From Shewanella aestuarii (GTDB taxonomy: Bacteria > Pseudomonadota > Gammaproteobacteria > Enterobacterales > Shewanellaceae): 49,210 bases of DNA. The stretch spans positions 3,980,001 to 4,029,210 of the forward strand of contig NZ_CP050313.1 of assembly GCF_011765625.1 (NCBI RefSeq), written 5' to 3'. The notes under the pieces were generated by a model. That model made no database searches, was not told where the DNA came from, and saw nothing but the letters and a program-made list of their open reading frames with translations. Made by a program: the position numbers and the translations under genes. Each line of letters starts with the position of its first letter. Within the stretch, counting starts at the first letter, position 1. Below, in pieces: positions 6,936 through 15,950 of this stretch.

Positions 6936-9341
6936 TTAACTCGTTTTATTGCTTGGAAAATAGCTCACATTGGTTTTATTAACCAGCGCCTGAGCTTGGT
7001 GCCACTCTAATGGCTTTGACAAATAAAACCCTTGTACCGTATTGCAGCCTAATTTTTTAACATGATCCAGCTCTTTCTCGCTTTGTACCCCTTCTATAGC
7101 CACATCTAAACCATGAATATTGGCAAGGTCATAAATAATGTCTATTAGTGGTTTATTACCCACTTGAACGCCTTGCATTTGCAACAGGAATGAACGATCA
7201 ATTTTTAACGAATCCAACGGATAATGATTTAAATGACTAAAAGCGGAATAATTTACCCCAAAGTCATCAATGGCTATTTTTATCCCTAGGGCTTTTAATC
7301 TGGTGAGATTAATCAATACCTTGTTATTTTCAACTAATAAAGATGCCTCAGATATTTCAAATATCACCTTATATGGCGGTATTTTGTGTTGCAGCATCAA
7401 GGCTGATACCTCAGCAACAAAGCTGTCATTAAACAGCTCTCGGGAAGATATATTGATTGCTAACGTACCATCAAATTCCTGCAAGCGTCTAAGAGTTGCC
7501 AACTTAGTCAAGGCTTCAGCAATAACCCATAAATCAATTTTTGTAATTAAATCGCTTTGCTCAGCAATCGCAATAAACTTATCTGGCCCAATACCCTTTT
7601 TATTTAACTCCGGTGCCCGCAGTAAAACTTCAAAACCCTTTACCGCAAGAGTTGCTGTTTCATAAGAAGGAAGGAATACTAAATAGAAGGAATTTTCACG
7701 TAATGCTTTTACAATTTCAGATTCAATATACTTCTGCTCTTTTAGCTGGTTATCTAAAGAATCATCATAAATACAATAATTATTTTTACCGCCATTTTTA
7801 GCGGCATACATGGCGCTATCAGCCTGTTGTAAAAATGCATCCGCTTTACATTTATTACCTTGTTGGAATGCTATGCCAATACTGGCATGAACATCATAGG
7901 TTTTACCGTCAACCTCAAATCCATCCTCAAACAAGGCAATAATCCGCTTGGCGATGACCTTTAGATCATCAACCACGGGAAGCCCTTCTAGTAATACTAC
8001 AAATTCATCCCCACCTAAGCGGGCAACACACTGGCGTTGAAATTTATTTTTGGCACGATTGGTTTTTCTTAACGAATTGGTCAATCTATTCGCAAATGTC
8101 ACCAATACACGATCACCGGCCTCGTGGCCAAAGTTGTCATTAACATATTTAAAATTATCTAAATCGATAAACAGCAATCCTAAGGTACCTATTTCGGCCT
8201 TAGATGAATGCATTTTTTTATCTAATACTCGGTTGAAATGCGCCCTATTTGCCAGCCCGGTTAACTCATCATTATTGGCTAGCTGTTGAATACGCTCAAT
8301 TAAGGCAAGATAACTATTATTAAGTTCAGCCACCTCATCGTCTGTATCAAGCGGAATAAGCGCCTCACTATCCCCTCGTTGTATGGCATTAATGCCTAGC
8401 GCTAACTCAGTTATGGGACGAATAATTTGCTTGTAAATAAGTAAGTGCAAAATAAGGTAACAAAATAACGATAAGGCCAGCGCAGCTAGGCCAATTTGAA
8501 TTTTTAACTCTGTCAATTGCTTGGCAAAAAATTGCTTGCTTAAGCTAACATTTACCAAGCCATTAAATACGGTGATAGCAAAATGATATGAATCATCACC
8601 TTCAACATGTTCAACAACAATCCTATTATTAAGCCTTTTTTCTGTTAAAGGGTGGGTAAACATTTCAATGGTAAGGTAATCTTGATATTGACTAACATCT
8701 TGATTAAAAATGTTTCTGAAATAATCTGGTTTTAATCTGGTTTGCACAACCACTAAATCATCTGTGTAGTTATATAAAGGTTCTGACACTAAAAGGTAAG
8801 GCGAGAAAACACGGTATAACTGCAATTGATAGGGTTTAGAATCTGTCGAAACAATTTGATAATAATTAGCAAATATACGTTTGCGGCTTTTACTGGCTAT
8901 AGCATTATTAATTTTGTTGATCAAAAAATCGCTTGATTCCGTCACCGTGGCATCAGTAAACGGATCGTCAAAATCCACATAGCTGATAGGCCGCTTGCTT
9001 AAATCAAAAATCGCGATATCTTGAATGTACTCGCTTTCACTCGATTTAATAAATCGATCTAAAAACTGCGCGCTAACCCGAATATCAGTATCATCATTTT
9101 TAGCACGTTCAAATAAGTCAGCAGCTTCTTTACTTTGTAGTTGATAATTAATCATGTTTTCAACTGCAATAACTTTGGCAACCCCATTACTTGCTATGCG
9201 TTCAAATTGATGTGAAAAAGCACTCAGCGTAGCGTTGATAAGGTTATATTTTACAGATTGATAAAAGAAAAATGAAAACGTAAAAAACACTACCGCAATT
9301 GCAGGTAATAAAATTAAGTTAATTCGTTTTCTAAGTTTCAT
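6936..9341 (-). CDS. Membrane GGDEF/EAL protein with a periplasmic sensor domain (MbaA-like)
   Basis: An 801-residue c-di-GMP enzyme. TM1 lies at about 8-28, a periplasmic domain at about 29-282, TM2 at about 283-303, HAMP at about 304-356, GGDEF at about 357-525 and EAL at about 545-790. The GGDEF motif is intact (443-447) but there is no RxxD inhibition site before it. The EAL signature reads EVL (571-573). The other phosphodiesterase residues, NISSRE, FEISE, DDFG and AIEGV, are kept, so phosphodiesterase activity is plausible. Two bases separate it from the upstream periplasmic binding protein gene. That organisation matches Vibrio cholerae NspS-MbaA, in which the binding protein controls the c-di-GMP enzyme in response to polyamines. 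Confidence 0.9.
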   Translation of the reverse strand: MKLRKRINLILLPAIAVVFFTFSFFFYQSVKYNLINATLSAFSHQFERIASNGVAKVIAVENMINYQLQSKEAADLFERAKNDDTDIRVSAQFLDRFIKSSESEYIQDIAIFDLSKRPISYVDFDDPFTDATVTESSDFLINKINNAIASKSRKRIFANYYQIVSTDSKPYQLQLYRVFSPYLLVSEPLYNYTDDLVVVQTRLKPDYFRNIFNQDVSQYQDYLTIEMFTHPLTEKRLNNRIVVEHVEGDDSYHFAITVFNGLVNVSLSKQFFAKQLTELKIQIGLAALALSLFCYLILHLLIYKQIIRPITELALGINAIQRGDSEALIPLDTDDEVAELNNSYLALIERIQQLANNDELTGLANRAHFNRVLDKKMHSSKAEIGTLGLLFIDLDNFKYVNDNFGHEAGDRVLVTFANRLTNSLRKTNRAKNKFQRQCVARLGGDEFVVLLEGLPVVDDLKVIAKRIIALFEDGFEVDGKTYDVHASIGIAFQQGNKCKADAFLQQADSAMYAAKNGGKNNYCIYDDSLDNQLKEQKYIESEIVKALRENSFYLVFLPSYETATLAVKGFEVLLRAPELNKKGIGPDKFIAIAEQSDLITKIDLWVIAEALTKLATLRRLQEFDGTLAINISSRELFNDSFVAEVSALMLQHKIPPYKVIFEISEASLLVENNKVLINLTRLKALGIKIAIDDFGVNYSAFSHLNHYPLDSLKIDRSFLLQMQGVQVGNKPLIDIIYDLANIHGLDVAIEGVQSEKELDHVKKLGCNTVQGFYLSKPLEWHQAQALVNKTNVSYFPSNKTS

Positions 9342-9343
9342 TA

Positions 9344-10390
9344 TTACTTATCTTTTAACAAATTGTTCATTCGCTGACGCAGCAGCATAGACTCATCACT
9401 CACTGGCTGATAAAAACTGCTACGTGCTTGAATGTCTGAAGAAATAAATAAATCAGGATCAGATAAGTAACTTTCGCTGCCCAGCTTAACCGCTGCATCG
9501 TTAGTGGTAGAAAACAAGATTTCTTCCGCTACGGCAATTGCCACTTGGGGATCGTTAATATAATTCAAAAAAGATAAAGTAGCTTCAGTGGCATTCTCTT
9601 CAAATGGTATTGCTAAGCAATCAACCCAAAACAAGGTACCCTCATCTGGAACGACGTATTTCCAGTCTGTTTGGCCGCTATTTTTGGTTATAGATGCAAT
9701 ATCACCACTGTAGGCCATCCCTAAACTAGCTCGGCTTTTATCTTGGTTAATGGCGGTATGGGTGAGTAGATATTGATAACTTAACAGGTAGGGCTCTTGT
9801 TGTTTTAGAGTATCAAAAGCCACTTTTAAGTCATCTTTGTTTTCAGAAAAAGGGGGTAAATTATTAGCAATCAAAGCAACCGCGGCAGTATCAAGATTAT
9901 CTTTAATCATCAAGGTTCTATTTTGATGCTCAGCTGGTGGGGTAAATAACTGAGACCAAGAAGTAATAGGGGTTTTACTGACACTTTCTCGATAGGCTAT
10001 TCCGATGGTGCCTTTTGCATAAGGGATCCCTACATCACCACATGCCTGACGCCATTTAGGATTATGATTGGATATACTTGGCATCGATGTTTCAGAAAAA
10101 CGATACATGGGCTGTTTGCTATTGTTGATGCCCAACATCAAGCTATCAATCAAAACGATATTAAAATTTTTCGCTTGCTCACTCAGTAACAAATTGTCTC
10201 GGTCTGGCTCACTATCATAATAAGTTAGCGTGATTTTATGACCAGTTTGTTGTTCAAACTCAGCAATAATGTCATCTGAAAAATAATCTTCCCACGTATA
10301 AATATTGATGTCATCTGCATATGCCGCCCCAGAACACATCATCAAGGATGCCAATACAAAACGCTTTTTAATACTTGATAGATTCATCAT
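9344..10390 (-). CDS. Periplasmic polyamine-binding-like protein (PotD/NspS-like)
   Basis: A 348-residue family-1 extracellular solute-binding protein. The signal peptide ends near residue 25 (cleavage after AAYA). The mature N terminus, DDINIYTWEDYFSDDIIAEFEQQ, has the NIYTWEDY...I..FE pattern of PotD/PotF spermidine/putrescine-binding proteins. No potA, potB or potC permease genes are adjacent. The only partner is the GGDEF/EAL gene 2 bp downstream, so the protein probably serves as a ligand-sensing subunit rather than a transporter component. Ligand identity (norspermidine, spermidine or another cationic compound) cannot be read from the sequence. Confidence 0.88.
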   Translation of the reverse strand: MMNLSSIKKRFVLASLMMCSGAAYADDINIYTWEDYFSDDIIAEFEQQTGHKITLTYYDSEPDRDNLLLSEQAKNFNIVLIDSLMLGINNSKQPMYRFSETSMPSISNHNPKWRQACGDVGIPYAKGTIGIAYRESVSKTPITSWSQLFTPPAEHQNRTLMIKDNLDTAAVALIANNLPPFSENKDDLKVAFDTLKQQEPYLLSYQYLLTHTAINQDKSRASLGMAYSGDIASITKNSGQTDWKYVVPDEGTLFWVDCLAIPFEENATEATLSFLNYINDPQVAIAVAEEILFSTTNDAAVKLGSESYLSDPDLFISSDIQARSSFYQPVSDESMLLRQRMNNLLKDK

Positions 10391-10519
10391 GTTCTTTTAA
10401 CCCATTTTATTGAGCGTTTCACCCATGTAGTTTGCGCCACAGGAGGAAGGCAACTAACATCAACAGCGTTGCATTGGAGTAACTATTCTATAACATAATG
10501 CTAAATATTTCCGAGCAAT

Positions 10520-11503
10520 TTAAACTGATTGAGCTTGGCGGGCATAACGATTGGCCAGCATAGCGCAGTAAAAAATTTGAATTGGGTGATAAAGCATAAT
10601 CGGCAATAACATCATCCCTAGTCCAGGATCATTACCAAAAATAACCTGCGCCATAGGAACACCGGCTGCCAAGGTTTTTTTGGTGCCACAAAATACCGCT
10701 GCGACCTCATCGGGTACAGAAAAATTACAGCGCCTTGCCCCCCATTGAATAGAGTGAACCATGAATAACATCACCAACACACAAATAGCGATACAGGCCG
10801 CCAACAAACTTACCGAAAAATCACGCCAAATACCGTTGATCACCGAGTCACAAAAAGCGTTATAAACAATCAAAATAATGACCACTTTATCCACTTTGCC
10901 AATAACTGATTTATGTTTATCAATCCACTTTAGTAATAAAGGACGCAACAATTGCCCTAATACCATAGGAATTAACAACAACTTAGCGATAGAGATGACA
11001 GAATCCATTAGATTGAGTTCTGCACCTTCAAGATTCATAAATAATCGAATAAGCAGTGGCGTAATTAACACGCCGATGATGCTTGAAAGTGAAGCGTTGA
11101 AAATAGCCGCGGGCACATTGCCCTTGCCAACACTTGTCATTGCCACAGATGATGAAATGGTGCTTGGTAACACAAAAAGATAGCAAAAACCAAACGCTAA
11201 CGCCGCCGGCATATAAGCTAAAAATGTACTGCCAAAAATGAGCCATAAGATAGGGTAAGCCACAAAGGTTGCTGACTGAATGTAAATATGCAATCGCCAA
11301 TTCGAAACCCCAGCTTTAATGGCTTGAGGCGATAAATTTAGACCATGGAGAAAAAAAACAATGGCAACACCAATACCGGTTAGCTGATCAAGATGAAGCA
11401 CTCCACCCGAACGCCCCACCTCAGCAGAAAAGACCGCCAAGATAATAGCGATAACCATCCCCACCAAAAACCATTCTTTTTTAATTGCGTTAATTATTTT
11501 CAT
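10520..11503 (-). CDS. Bile acid:sodium symporter-family transporter (YfeH-like)
   Basis: A 327-residue membrane protein with about nine or ten hydrophobic helices, related to E. coli YfeH (SBF-like branch of the BASS superfamily). Helpful motifs are FFLHGLNLSP (about 50-59), the LPSTISSSVAMTSVGKGNVPAAIFNASLSS block with the unwound crossing helix, and FCGTKKTLAAGVPMAQVIFG towards the C terminus. Substrate unknown. It lies downstream of the arsenic operon on the same strand, about 106 bp from arsJ. BASS relatives include the arsenite exporter Acr3, but this protein is not itself an Acr3 by the motifs I can see. Confidence 0.88.
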   Translation of the reverse strand: MKIINAIKKEWFLVGMVIAIILAVFSAEVGRSGGVLHLDQLTGIGVAIVFFLHGLNLSPQAIKAGVSNWRLHIYIQSATFVAYPILWLIFGSTFLAYMPAALAFGFCYLFVLPSTISSSVAMTSVGKGNVPAAIFNASLSSIIGVLITPLLIRLFMNLEGAELNLMDSVISIAKLLLIPMVLGQLLRPLLLKWIDKHKSVIGKVDKVVIILIVYNAFCDSVINGIWRDFSVSLLAACIAICVLVMLFMVHSIQWGARRCNFSVPDEVAAVFCGTKKTLAAGVPMAQVIFGNDPGLGMMLLPIMLYHPIQIFYCAMLANRYARQAQSV

Positions 11504-11609
11504 ATGCTGAAACTTAGCGTGAATTTTATGACTAACAATAAGCTGAGCTAACAGGGTTAACTCAACTCACATTAGACCATGAAAATGCCACTCCCCCGAG
11601 TTTTTTATG

Positions 11610-12825
11610 TTATTTAAATTGAGGAAGTTTAATTGAAATCAATGCAGTGACCGCAACAAATAAAGTAGACACCCACAAACAGGCTTCCAAACCATAGAAC
11701 TGAAACACCAGCCCCGATAATACTGTACCAATTAATCGCCCCATCGCATTAGCCATATAATAAAAGCCCACATCAAGGGACACTTGATCACTGCTGGCAT
11801 AACTCACAATTAAATAACTATGCAAAGACGAGTTAACCGCAAACACAGCCCCAAACACTAACAAGCCAATAATAATGCTGCTTTGCACATAGAAATCCAG
11901 ATGCAATGCCAGTGCGATAGCTGCGGGTATTAAGGTTAAATAACTTGCCCACAATACCGCTGCCCGCCCGCTGGGGACTTGACCATGATTTTTACCGGTA
12001 ATATAAGGCGCTAATGATTGGACAATACCATAGCCAATCACCCAGCTTGCCATAAAACCGCCAACCCACCAGTGATCCCAGTTAAAGGTCGCAGCTAAAA
12101 ACACAGGCAAAGCCACGACAAACCACACATCACGGGCACCGAATAAAAACATTCTTGCTGCAGATAAAATATTGATTGAACGGCTTTTTGAAAACAAATC
12201 TTTAAACTTAGGCTTATTCTTGGCTTTGCCTAAATCTTGTTTAAGGCTAATTAAGCTAAACAGCCAAACTAGCGCCAACAGTGAGGCCATTAAAATAATA
12301 GCCCCCTGAACTCAAGCAAGGTCAGTAATAATCCCCCTAAGAAAAAACCCACCCCCTTTAAGGCATTTTTTGAACCAGTGAGAATAGCAACCCATTGATA
12401 TAGCTTGCCCTCCGCCCCGCTGGCACCAAGAGTTTAATGGCGCTTTTAGCGCTCATTTTATTTAAATCTTTGGCAATACCGGACAGCGCTTGTGCCAGCA
12501 TCACATAGCCAATGCTGAGCATGTCAGCAGGCACGACTAACATGGTTAAAGCAATAATTTGCAACCCTAAACCGATATTCATGGTTTTATTAAGCCCCAA
12601 ACGCGCCCCAAGCCAACCACCAACTAAGTTAGTCACCACCCCAAAGATTTCATAAAACAAAAACAGCATGGCAATATTGAGTGGGCTATAACCTAAATGG
12701 TGAAAATACAGTACCACCAGCATCCGCAGCGCACCATCAGTTAACGTAAACGCCCAATAATTGCCTGTTATCACCAAGTATTGCTTAATTTGTGGTGATA
12801 AATTGCTTAACGATAAAAACCCCAT
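11610..12825 (-). pseudogene. arsJ: arsJ, organoarsenical efflux MFS transporter, with two frameshifts
   Basis: ArsJ exports 1-arseno-3-phosphoglycerate made by the adjacent GAPDH, giving arsenate resistance. The N-terminal part (12825 to about 12420) reads MGFLSLSNLSPQIKQYLVITG onward with the first membrane helices. A lost base near 12410-12420 then shifts the frame; the middle frame continues EGKLYQWVAILTGSKNALKG and VGFFLGGLLLTLL. A second lost base near 12306-12316 shifts it again before GAIILMASLLALVWLF, and the rest runs to the stop at 11610. Restoring two bases gives one 405-residue protein, the expected length. As written, ribosomes would stop at 12358. Genuine decay or sequencing error are both possible. 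Confidence 0.85.
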
Positions 12826-12843
12826 TAATTCATAACCTTTATG

Positions 12844-13866
12844 TTAGTTTTTATCAGCCAAACCAACCATACGCACTAACTCAGCAGTGCGATTAGCATA
12901 GCCCCACTCATTGTCATACCAGACATACAGTTTCACTTGAGTGTCATTAACCACCATGGTTGATAGGGCATCAATAATACTTGAGCGCGGATCGGTTTTA
13001 TAATCAATCGACACTAACGGGCGGGTCTCATAACCTAAAATACCACTAAGCTCATTGTCTGCCGCCTGCTTTAATAGCTGATTAACCTCTGCCACATCGG
13101 TTTTACGCTCAACTTCAAACACGCAATCTGTTAGGGATGCATTAGTGAGTGGCACACGAATCGCGTGGCCGTTTAACTTACCTTTTAGCTCAGGAAAAAT
13201 ATGGGTAATCGCTGTGGCTGAGCCAGTGGTTGTGGGGATTAAGCTAGTGCCACAAGCACGAGCGCGGCGTAAGTCTTGATGCGGCGCATCGATAATGGTT
13301 TGAGTATTGGTAATGTCATGAATGGTGGTCATTGAGCCATGCTTAATACCTATTTTTTCATGGATAACTTTAACCACAGGCGCTAAACAGTTGGTGGTAC
13401 AAGAGGCTGCGGTAACAATAGGGTGGATGTCTTTATTGTATAACGCTTCATTCACACCCATCACAATATTAAGCACACCATCTTCTTTAACGGGTGCGGT
13501 AACCACCACACGCTTTACGCCTTGATCTAAATAAGCTTGCAACAAAGCTTTGGTTTTAATCTTGCCTGACGCCTCAATAACCACATCACACTGTGACCAA
13601 TCAGTATCTTGAGTGGCCACATTTTGAGTGCATGGAATTGTTTTGCCATTAATCAGTATGGCTTGATGTTCATTTTCTTCAGTGTGGCTTGCTTCATGGT
13701 GCCAACGGCCATGCACTGAATCAAAGGTCATTAAATGCGCTAAGGTTGCGGCATCGCCCGCGGGATCATTGATATGCACGATTTCAATCTCGTCCCAATC
13801 AAATGCCGCACGCATTGTTAAACGTCCCATACGACCAAAGCCGTTAATACCAATTTTAATTGTCAT
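12844..13866 (-). CDS. ArsJ-associated glyceraldehyde-3-phosphate dehydrogenase
   Basis: A 340-residue GAPDH. It begins [16 protein letters not shown] with the NAD-binding GxGxxG, and has the active-site SCTTNCLAP (Cys at about 155) and the C-terminal [12 protein letters not shown]. In ars operons of this type, the enzyme uses arsenate in place of phosphate to form 1-arseno-3-phosphoglycerate, which ArsJ expels. The ATG at 13866 is chosen over a GTG six bases upstream because AGAGGA lies 7 nt before it. The gene lies 18 bp upstream of arsJ and 65 bp downstream of the ArsC-ArsR fusion gene. Its enzymatic motifs look normal, so the detoxification role comes from context. Confidence 0.92.
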   Translation of the reverse strand: MTIKIGINGFGRMGRLTMRAAFDWDEIEIVHINDPAGDAATLAHLMTFDSVHGRWHHEASHTEENEHQAILINGKTIPCTQNVATQDTDWSQCDVVIEASGKIKTKALLQAYLDQGVKRVVVTAPVKEDGVLNIVMGVNEALYNKDIHPIVTAASCTTNCLAPVVKVIHEKIGIKHGSMTTIHDITNTQTIIDAPHQDLRRARACGTSLIPTTTGSATAITHIFPELKGKLNGHAIRVPLTNASLTDCVFEVERKTDVAEVNQLLKQAADNELSGILGYETRPLVSIDYKTDPRSSIIDALSTMVVNDTQVKLYVWYDNEWGYANRTAELVRMVGLADKN

Positions 13867-13931
13867 TCGCACATCCTCTGCTGTTTCTTTTCAAACAAGT
13901 TATAAATATAAAATAAGTCGTTAATATAAAA

Positions 13932-14765
13932 TTACTTACAAAAGCTCGTCTTACTAAAGTTTGCCTTGCTAAAGTTTGCCTTGCTTGGCCGAGCTTGCAT
14001 CTGCGCCAGTCTTTGCAGCGGCGCAGCGATGAGGGAAATATTATTTTCTGTGGTTTGGGCTATCACAGATTTTGCCCACAATGGCAGCTCGGCATTAATT
14101 CGATAAAACACCCACTGACCATGTTTTCTATCACTGATAATGTTGGCTTTTTTTAACACGGCTAAATTACGCGAAACCTTAGGTTGGCTGTCTTCTGCCA
14201 AGGCTTGCATTAACTCGCATACGCACAACTCGCCATGGTAATGGGTCAACATTAAGGTTTTTAAGCGAATATCATCCGTAAGGCATTTATAAAAAGCCGT
14301 AGGATCAAGTCGTGGTAAAGCGGGGGTTGGAGTTGGTAATGCTTTGTCTGCAGTATTTTCAATCAGCAGAAACATCGTCAGCCGATTATTGATTTCATTC
14401 AAGGTTATTAAAAAAGGCTGGTTACCTTGGCGCGATTTAGGATCGGGGAAATCCCATGCCAGCTGTTTACCCGCACCATGATAACTACGACACTCATCTG
14501 CCGCTCGGTCGCAAAGCGTAATCACATAATCAAAGGTTTTCCCAGCAAAATCATCAATCGAATTTGCGACAAGATGGCGGGTATTAACCGGATCAACGCC
14601 AAAACGATTAAGCGCATCAATAGCGCGAGCGTCCACGGTTTCTGGCGCTGTACCTGCGCTGTAAACCTCAAAGCGATCACCCGCACGATGTGTTAACAAC
14701 ACCTCAGCCATTTGCGAGCGGGCTGAATTTCCGGTACACAGAAACAGCACTCGTTGTTTTGTCAT
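13932..14765 (-). CDS. ArsC-ArsR fusion: arsenate reductase domain plus arsenic-responsive repressor
   Basis: A 277-residue fusion. Residues about 4-135 are a low-molecular-weight phosphatase/arsenate reductase domain, with the C-X5-R loop C10-TGNSA-R16, DFPDP (Asp about 105) and the extra pair C85 and C92 seen in thioredoxin-coupled arsenate reductases. Residues about 152-235 are an ArsR winged helix with the As(III)-binding ELCVCEL motif (C181, C183) and KVSRNLAVLKKANIISDRKHGQWVFYR. So one polypeptide may reduce arsenate and sense the arsenite produced. It is the first gene of the ars operon, with repeats in the upstream region resembling an operator. The C-terminal tail has a five-residue tandem repeat (KANFS). 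The fusion and its domains are seen directly; the coupled function is inferred. Confidence 0.9.
   Translation of the reverse strand: MTKQRVLFLCTGNSARSQMAEVLLTHRAGDRFEVYSAGTAPETVDARAIDALNRFGVDPVNTRHLVANSIDDFAGKTFDYVITLCDRAADECRSYHGAGKQLAWDFPDPKSRQGNQPFLITLNEINNRLTMFLLIENTADKALPTPTPALPRLDPTAFYKCLTDDIRLKTLMLTHYHGELCVCELMQALAEDSQPKVSRNLAVLKKANIISDRKHGQWVFYRINAELPLWAKSVIAQTTENNISLIAAPLQRLAQMQARPSKANFSKANFSKTSFCK
13954..13983. repeat. 15-bp tandem repeat at the 3' end of the ArsC-ArsR gene
   Basis: CTAAAGTTTGCCTTG occurs twice in immediate succession (13954-13968 and 13969-13983). Being a multiple of three, it duplicates the peptide KANFS without disturbing the frame. Confidence 0.85.
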
Positions 14766-14782
14766 GTTAATATTTCACGCAA

Positions 14783-14820
14783 ACCAATATATGCGAAATA
14801 GTGTATATATGAAATATTAC
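14783..14820. promoter_or_regulatory. Candidate ArsR operator upstream of the ars operon
   Basis: Directly upstream of the ArsC-ArsR start lie two spaced copies of a similar block, ATATATGCGAAATA (14788-14801) and ATATATGAAATA (14806-14817), in AT-rich DNA. The position and repeated ATAT-G-AAATA core fit autoregulation by the ArsR domain. No footprint-quality match is claimed. Confidence 0.4.
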
Positions 14821-14832
14821 ATGTAAACTTTT

Positions 14833-15920
14833 TTATGTATGAGGCTTGTGTTTATTTCTGAATATTTTGTACGCACCAATGGTACAAACAGGAATGACAT
14901 AAACAAGAGCAAATCCATAAGACATTAAGGTATAGCCCTTACCGATTAAGTCCACTATTCCCAACGTGCCTAATAGCGCCGCTAAAGACACAGTTGAAAA
15001 AGCAATTACACCTCGTAACAAAGGTTTTTGATTAGCATCATCATTGGTGGCTGGAATGCGTTCAATCAGACTTTGAACCAGTCCGACACCTGTTTCGATA
15101 AGTGTGCCAAAAAGAGCAATAATGAATAACACTAGCAACCACTCTGGTGCATATTGTTCAATCATCCAATAATTAGGTAAAGGCTTATCTAACACTTCTG
15201 GATAGCCAACAGCAAAACTGATGTGAAAAAGTAATGCTGGAATCATAATCGCAACAGCAGCTATGGCAGCAGAAATAAAAGCTTGCTGGCGAGTTTCAAT
15301 TTCACGCGTTGCAAAAAGAAGCCCTGGGGCTATCGCCAAGTTATACATGGCATATAGCGCCCCCCAATCCACCAACCAGACTGAATATCTGCCGTTGTGG
15401 TTTGTTGAAATAAATCAACGTCAGATTGTCCCGTTACAATCACAAAATAAGTGATAAATACGCCATACATCAGCACAGACCAGAACGCTAAAGCTTTTTC
15501 AACAATCATTCGCCCAAAAAGCACAAAAAATGCAACAAGAAACGGCATCGAAATTAAGCCAATATAGGAAGGAATATCAAAGCGTTCTTGTAAGGTATTT
15601 CCTGCAGCAGCACTGACTACACCTAAAACAAGAAGAAACAGCAATATGTATAAAACTTCAAAAACAACCCATAGAGGGCCAATCAATTTTTTGAAAAAAA
15701 GACGATAGTTATACACGTTAAATTGACGAGCAAACTCAAATGTAAGTCCCAGTACAACTGTAAAAACAAGCGTTGCCGAGCAAATAGCAAGAATACCACC
15801 CAACTGACCATACTTGGTAAAAAACTCTACCACTTCACGCCCAGTTCCATATCCCCCGCCAATAAGTACCGATAAAAAAACAGCTGCGGGTATAAAATAA
15901 ATCTGTATTATCTTGTTCAT
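14833..15920 (-). pseudogene. YkvI-like membrane transporter with a frameshift
   Basis: Two overlapping pieces together make a YkvI-family (COG3949-like) membrane protein with a LeuT/APC-type look. The first starts MNKIIQIYFIPAAVFLSVLI with GGGYGTGREVVEFFTKYG, typical of the family. It runs to about 15380 and then goes out of frame in SGWWIGGR. The second resumes as WLVDWGALYAMYNLAIAPG and continues to the stop at 14833. One extra base near 15380 would restore ADIQSWLVDWGALYA and a protein of about 362 residues. As written the protein is cut roughly in half. Substrate unknown. No operon partner is evident: the ars operon lies downstream with its own start region. Confidence 0.8.
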
Positions 15921-15950
15921 AATCGAAACCATTATTATTCTTTGGTGCAA

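Noticed and set aside
7270..8289. Plus-strand frames opposite the GGDEF/EAL gene
   Set aside because: They are shadows of the coding strand with no start signals or recognisable domains.
11610..12825. Treating the two large pieces as two separate MFS proteins
   Set aside because: The bridging frame between them reads as the missing ArsJ segment, so they are one broken gene.
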